Of a DNA stretch of 44,117 nucleotides, positions 42,151 through 44,117 are shown in pieces. Made by a program: the position numbers and the translations under genes. Location: contig CANCVE010000026.1 in assembly GCA_947381435.1 (NCBI GenBank), positions 1 to 44,117 on the forward strand. The letters run 5' to 3'. Numbering within the stretch: position 1 is the stretch's first letter; the number at the start of each line of letters is the position of its first letter. Below the pieces are notes generated by a model. The model saw only the letters and a list, made by a program, of their open reading frames with translations. It did no database searches and was not told where the DNA came from. The DNA comes from Chitinophagaceae bacterium (GTDB lineage Bacteria > Bacteroidota > Bacteroidia > Chitinophagales > Chitinophagaceae).

Positions 42151-42846
42151 ATGGCAAAGACAAAGAGTTACTTACCCCTTACAGATGCATTGAGGCTTGC
42201 ATGGTTCGAAAATTTTTACTTGAAACTGTTACTTTCATACATTCTCACCTTTGGACTGACCACCACACAAACAGACGCATTATTGGCAGATCTGAAAGCT
42301 TTGAGATATACCAATCTACTTTGTGATGCCGTAGTAAAAGCAGCACTTGCTTGTAATGGATATAGAAGATCTATGACGGGTGGAATGAATAAGGTGACTA
42401 CGCCAGGATTTCCTGAAATAGTGATACCCTTATTGCCACCTACTGCGGTGCAGCCGGGCATTTTTAACCGAGTAAGAAAATTTGTAAAAATATTAAAGGC
42501 TCACCCTAACTATAATGATGATGTTATTGGGAAAGACCTTGCAACAGTGGGTGAAACAATTGTACCCAATTATGCCACTAAGCGACCAGCCCTAAAGTTG
42601 AGCTTGAGTGGTCCTGGTATTTTAGTGAAATCACCTAAAAAAGGTACTGATAGTATTCACCTTTATAGTAAGAGAGGAGGAGAAACTGAAATGACCTTTT
42701 TGGCAACCATTTCTAACGCCTCTTGGCTTGATATGCGAGCAAATTTGGTGGTTGGAGTACCCGAAACACGTAGTTACCAAGCGTGGTTTGTAATAGGCGA
42801 CCAAGTAATAGGTTTGATTAGTGCGGTGCAAATTATTACTGTGTAA
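42151..42846 (+). CDS. Hypothetical protein, 231 residues
   Basis: No family could be named with confidence; similar proteins starting 'YLP.....W...F..KL' are, from memory, common in Bacteroidota. No signal peptide. Residues 1-85 look helical (DALRLAWFENFYLKLLLSYI, TDALLADLKALRYTNLLCDA), with a Gly/Thr-rich turn (RRSMTGGMNKVTTPG). Residues ~100-231 look like beta sandwich (LKLSLSGPGILVKSPKK, IHLYSKRGGETEMTFLATIS, SYQAWFVIGDQVIGLIS). Possibly structural or surface-related, but without an export signal this is open. A 21-bp array lies upstream and a hairpin terminator downstream. Confidence 0.7.
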   Translation: MAKTKSYLPLTDALRLAWFENFYLKLLLSYILTFGLTTTQTDALLADLKALRYTNLLCDAVVKAALACNGYRRSMTGGMNKVTTPGFPEIVIPLLPPTAVQPGIFNRVRKFVKILKAHPNYNDDVIGKDLATVGETIVPNYATKRPALKLSLSGPGILVKSPKKGTDSIHLYSKRGGETEMTFLATISNASWLDMRANLVVGVPETRSYQAWFVIGDQVIGLISAVQIITV

Positions 42847-42915
42847 GTTGAGAGTCGTAAGTCGATAGAGGTAAGTAAAAAGTTGAAAGTCGACAGTCTG
42901 TGATTTTAAAAGAAG

Positions 42916-42955
42916 GAGGCAGTGGGAAGATAAAACTTCTTTACTGCCTCTTTTC
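42916..42955 (+). terminator. Terminator after the 231-residue protein
   Basis: GAGGCAGT (42916-42923) pairs with ACTGCCTC (42943-42950), then TTTTC. A-rich sequence precedes the stem, so it can serve the convergent AbiEii-like gene too. Confidence 0.8.
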
Positions 42956-43001
42956 TTTTTACTTACGACTTTTTACTTTCTACTTTAAACTATTATCTAC
43001 T

Positions 43002-43640
43002 TTAACTTTTAAAAGTTATATAAGGATTAATGATTGCAGACTGTATTCTGGTTTTTATCTCAGGAATAGAAATTGGATTTATCATTTTAGGTGGATCCAT
43101 TTCCTCATCTATGTCATCAAGGCAGTTTAGTGCCTTTAGTGCAACAATAGCATTGGAAAAAGTATATTTTGTTTCATAAAACTCTACAATTTCAGCCATT
43201 GTGAGATGCTCTAGTATAAAATAGATGTCGATAAAGTTTTTTAATCTTTTACTACTTTGTACTATGGCATGTAGTTTCATGGCCGCAATGTCTTCCATAC
43301 CAAGAAATGTTATCCCCTCTTCAGTAATAGGAGGTTTTATTAATGGGTATGCATGTCTTGTAAAGTCTGTTTTGATATTATTGACAACTGCTAAAACCGT
43401 ATTAGTTCTTGAAAGTGTTATTGTAATTAGATGACTTTCTTGTATAGATTCTACTATTAATTCTACAGTAAAGGGGGTAGGTGTAAATAAATCAATATCT
43501 ATTGAGTTCCTATGTCCAAGTTGAAGTGCTAATGCTGTACCACCAACCAAAAAGAAATCTTTTAAACTAGGTAAGCTTTGTAATTCTATAATTAACTGAA
43601 ATGTTTCAGGTGCAATGATGAATGGGTCTTTATACAGCAT
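43002..43640 (-). CDS. AbiEii/AbiGii-family nucleotidyltransferase toxin
   Basis: 212 residues. FFLVGGTALALQLGHRNSID IDLF is the signature nucleotidyltransferase motif of the AbiEii family (GGT at 33-35, D48 and D50). GMEDIAAMKLHAIVQSSKRL KNFIDIYF is the second family block. AbiEii proteins are the toxin part of type-IV abortive-infection systems and block phage growth, some by modifying tRNA. The upstream partner overlaps by 11 bp. Residues look intact. Confidence 0.9.
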   Translation of the reverse strand: MLYKDPFIIAPETFQLIIELQSLPSLKDFFLVGGTALALQLGHRNSIDIDLFTPTPFTVELIVESIQESHLITITLSRTNTVLAVVNNIKTDFTRHAYPLIKPPITEEGITFLGMEDIAAMKLHAIVQSSKRLKNFIDIYFILEHLTMAEIVEFYETKYTFSNAIVALKALNCLDDIDEEMDPPKMINPISIPEIKTRIQSAIINPYITFKS

Positions 43641-43884
43641 CTACAAATCTTGAATTTAAAAATAACTTAGCAAATTCTTTGTCTCTGTTGTCTATCTGCG
43701 CACTCCATTCTATTGTTTCAATTATTTTTTCTTTATTGTAGGTAGCTAACATTTCTTTCCATTGAAAAAGATTACCCCTTTCCAACACTCTTTCAATTAC
43801 GATTTTGTAAGACTTTTCGTAATTAAATTTATCTAAGTCGTATTCCCACAATAGCGCACTATTAATTATGTCGGGCTTTGCCAT
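43630..43884 (-). CDS. Small partner (putative antitoxin) of the AbiEii-like protein
   Basis: 84 residues, helical, with LLWEYDLDKFNYEKSYKIVI ERVLERG and FQWKEMLATYNKEKIIETIE. This resembles the short DUF6922-type proteins that precede AbiEii-like toxins in Bacteroidota (from memory). It differs from the classical AbiEi antitoxin, which is a longer winged-helix repressor. Overlap with the toxin gene (43630-43640) supports joint expression. An antitoxin role is inferred from position. Confidence 0.7.
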   Translation of the reverse strand: MAKPDIINSALLWEYDLDKFNYEKSYKIVIERVLERGNLFQWKEMLATYNKEKIIETIEWSAQIDNRDKEFAKLFLNSRFVDAV

Positions 43885-44117
43885 TTGCTGAATTTGTAAT
43901 TTGCTTTCAAATATACATGATCTTAAATCTACTAATAAAATTGGTTCTATTTTAACCTAATAGAATAGACCTCTTCGACAATTCATTTCATATTCTCTTT
44001 TCTGGTTTCTCAGTGCCTCTGTGGCATTTTTTATTTGATTTATGGGTATTCCATTTGCCACAGATGACACAGAAAGAACAGAGAAAAGAAATATTTATTC
44101 TATTTTATTCACGAAAA
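43885..44117. repeat. Spacer with an imperfect palindrome
   Basis: CAGTGCCTCTGTGGCA (44011-44026) is matched in inverse orientation by TGCCACAGATGACACAG (44056-44072), then AAAGAACAGAG mirrors TTCTCAG. It resembles the dispersed CCACAGA-type palindromes of these genomes. It may continue beyond the window. No gene was seen. Confidence 0.6.

Noticed and set aside
1-44117. tRNA or rRNA genes
   Set aside because: No cloverleaf-like sequence with TTCGA-type arms or rRNA-like segment was recognised when reading both strands; a tRNA scan would be decisive.

Overview
The window looks like a chromosomal segment of a Bacteroidota bacterium, probably of the Chitinophagaceae or a close relative (inference). 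The reasons are low GC content, several large secreted proteins ending in type IX secretion (T9SS) sorting domains, a Bacteroidota-style outer-membrane beta-barrel protein, a UbiA-type prenyltransferase of the class used in futalosine menaquinone synthesis, and TAnnTTTG-like promoter elements. No rRNA, tRNA or CRISPR array was recognised.

Layout. 1-7.1 kb: the tail of a transposase, a 22-bp tandem array, a secreted PIG-L/LmbE-type deacetylase, a block of dispersed palindromic repeats, two very small membrane proteins and a sodium:solute symporter. The last small protein overlaps the symporter by 4 bp. A minus-strand MNT/HEPN pair closes this part. 7.2-19.8 kb: four consecutive minus-strand genes for T9SS-secreted proteins that share almost the same C-terminal sorting module and the same terminator hairpin. 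Their N-terminal parts differ completely: a giant triple-propeller protein, a plant-type LRR protein, a protein with ~50-residue repeats, and a protein with a close ubiquitin homologue at its mature N-terminus. 20.2-22.4 kb: a 21-bp tandem array upstream of a type-B (gliding-motility CTD) secreted protein. 22.5-34.8 kb: a mostly housekeeping stretch (lepB, cdd, an AlkD-like protein, ruvX, a UbiA-type prenyltransferase, a TrmH-family methyltransferase, a deoxynucleoside kinase, an outer-membrane beta-barrel protein, a PspC-domain protein, aconitase and a RibD/DHFR-like reductase). 34.8-44.1 kb: an accessory and defence region with a XRE regulator, MntA/HepT, two small paired unknowns, repeat-rich spacers, a decayed HpaII-like restriction-modification locus with an HNH nuclease, a REP-flanked Y1 transposase (RAYT), a second 21-bp array, an unknown protein and an AbiEii-type pair.

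How it fits together. The four T9SS genes look like one family in which a common C-terminal cassette plus terminator has been placed behind unrelated N-terminal domains; their products should be surface-attached or released. The deacetylase and symporter plausibly work on the same class of compound (hydrolysis in the envelope, then sodium-driven import). The right-hand part is typical of a turnover region: toxin-antitoxin modules, a broken restriction system and several families of short repeats.

The most interesting items are the secreted ubiquitin-like domain (about 60% identical to eukaryotic ubiquitin by hand alignment, no terminal GlyGly), three unrelated 21-22-bp tandem arrays each just upstream of a plus-strand gene, the RAYT gene between inverted REP tracts, and short repeat families that begin at stop codons. 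All domain names come from reading the translated sequence, without database searches.
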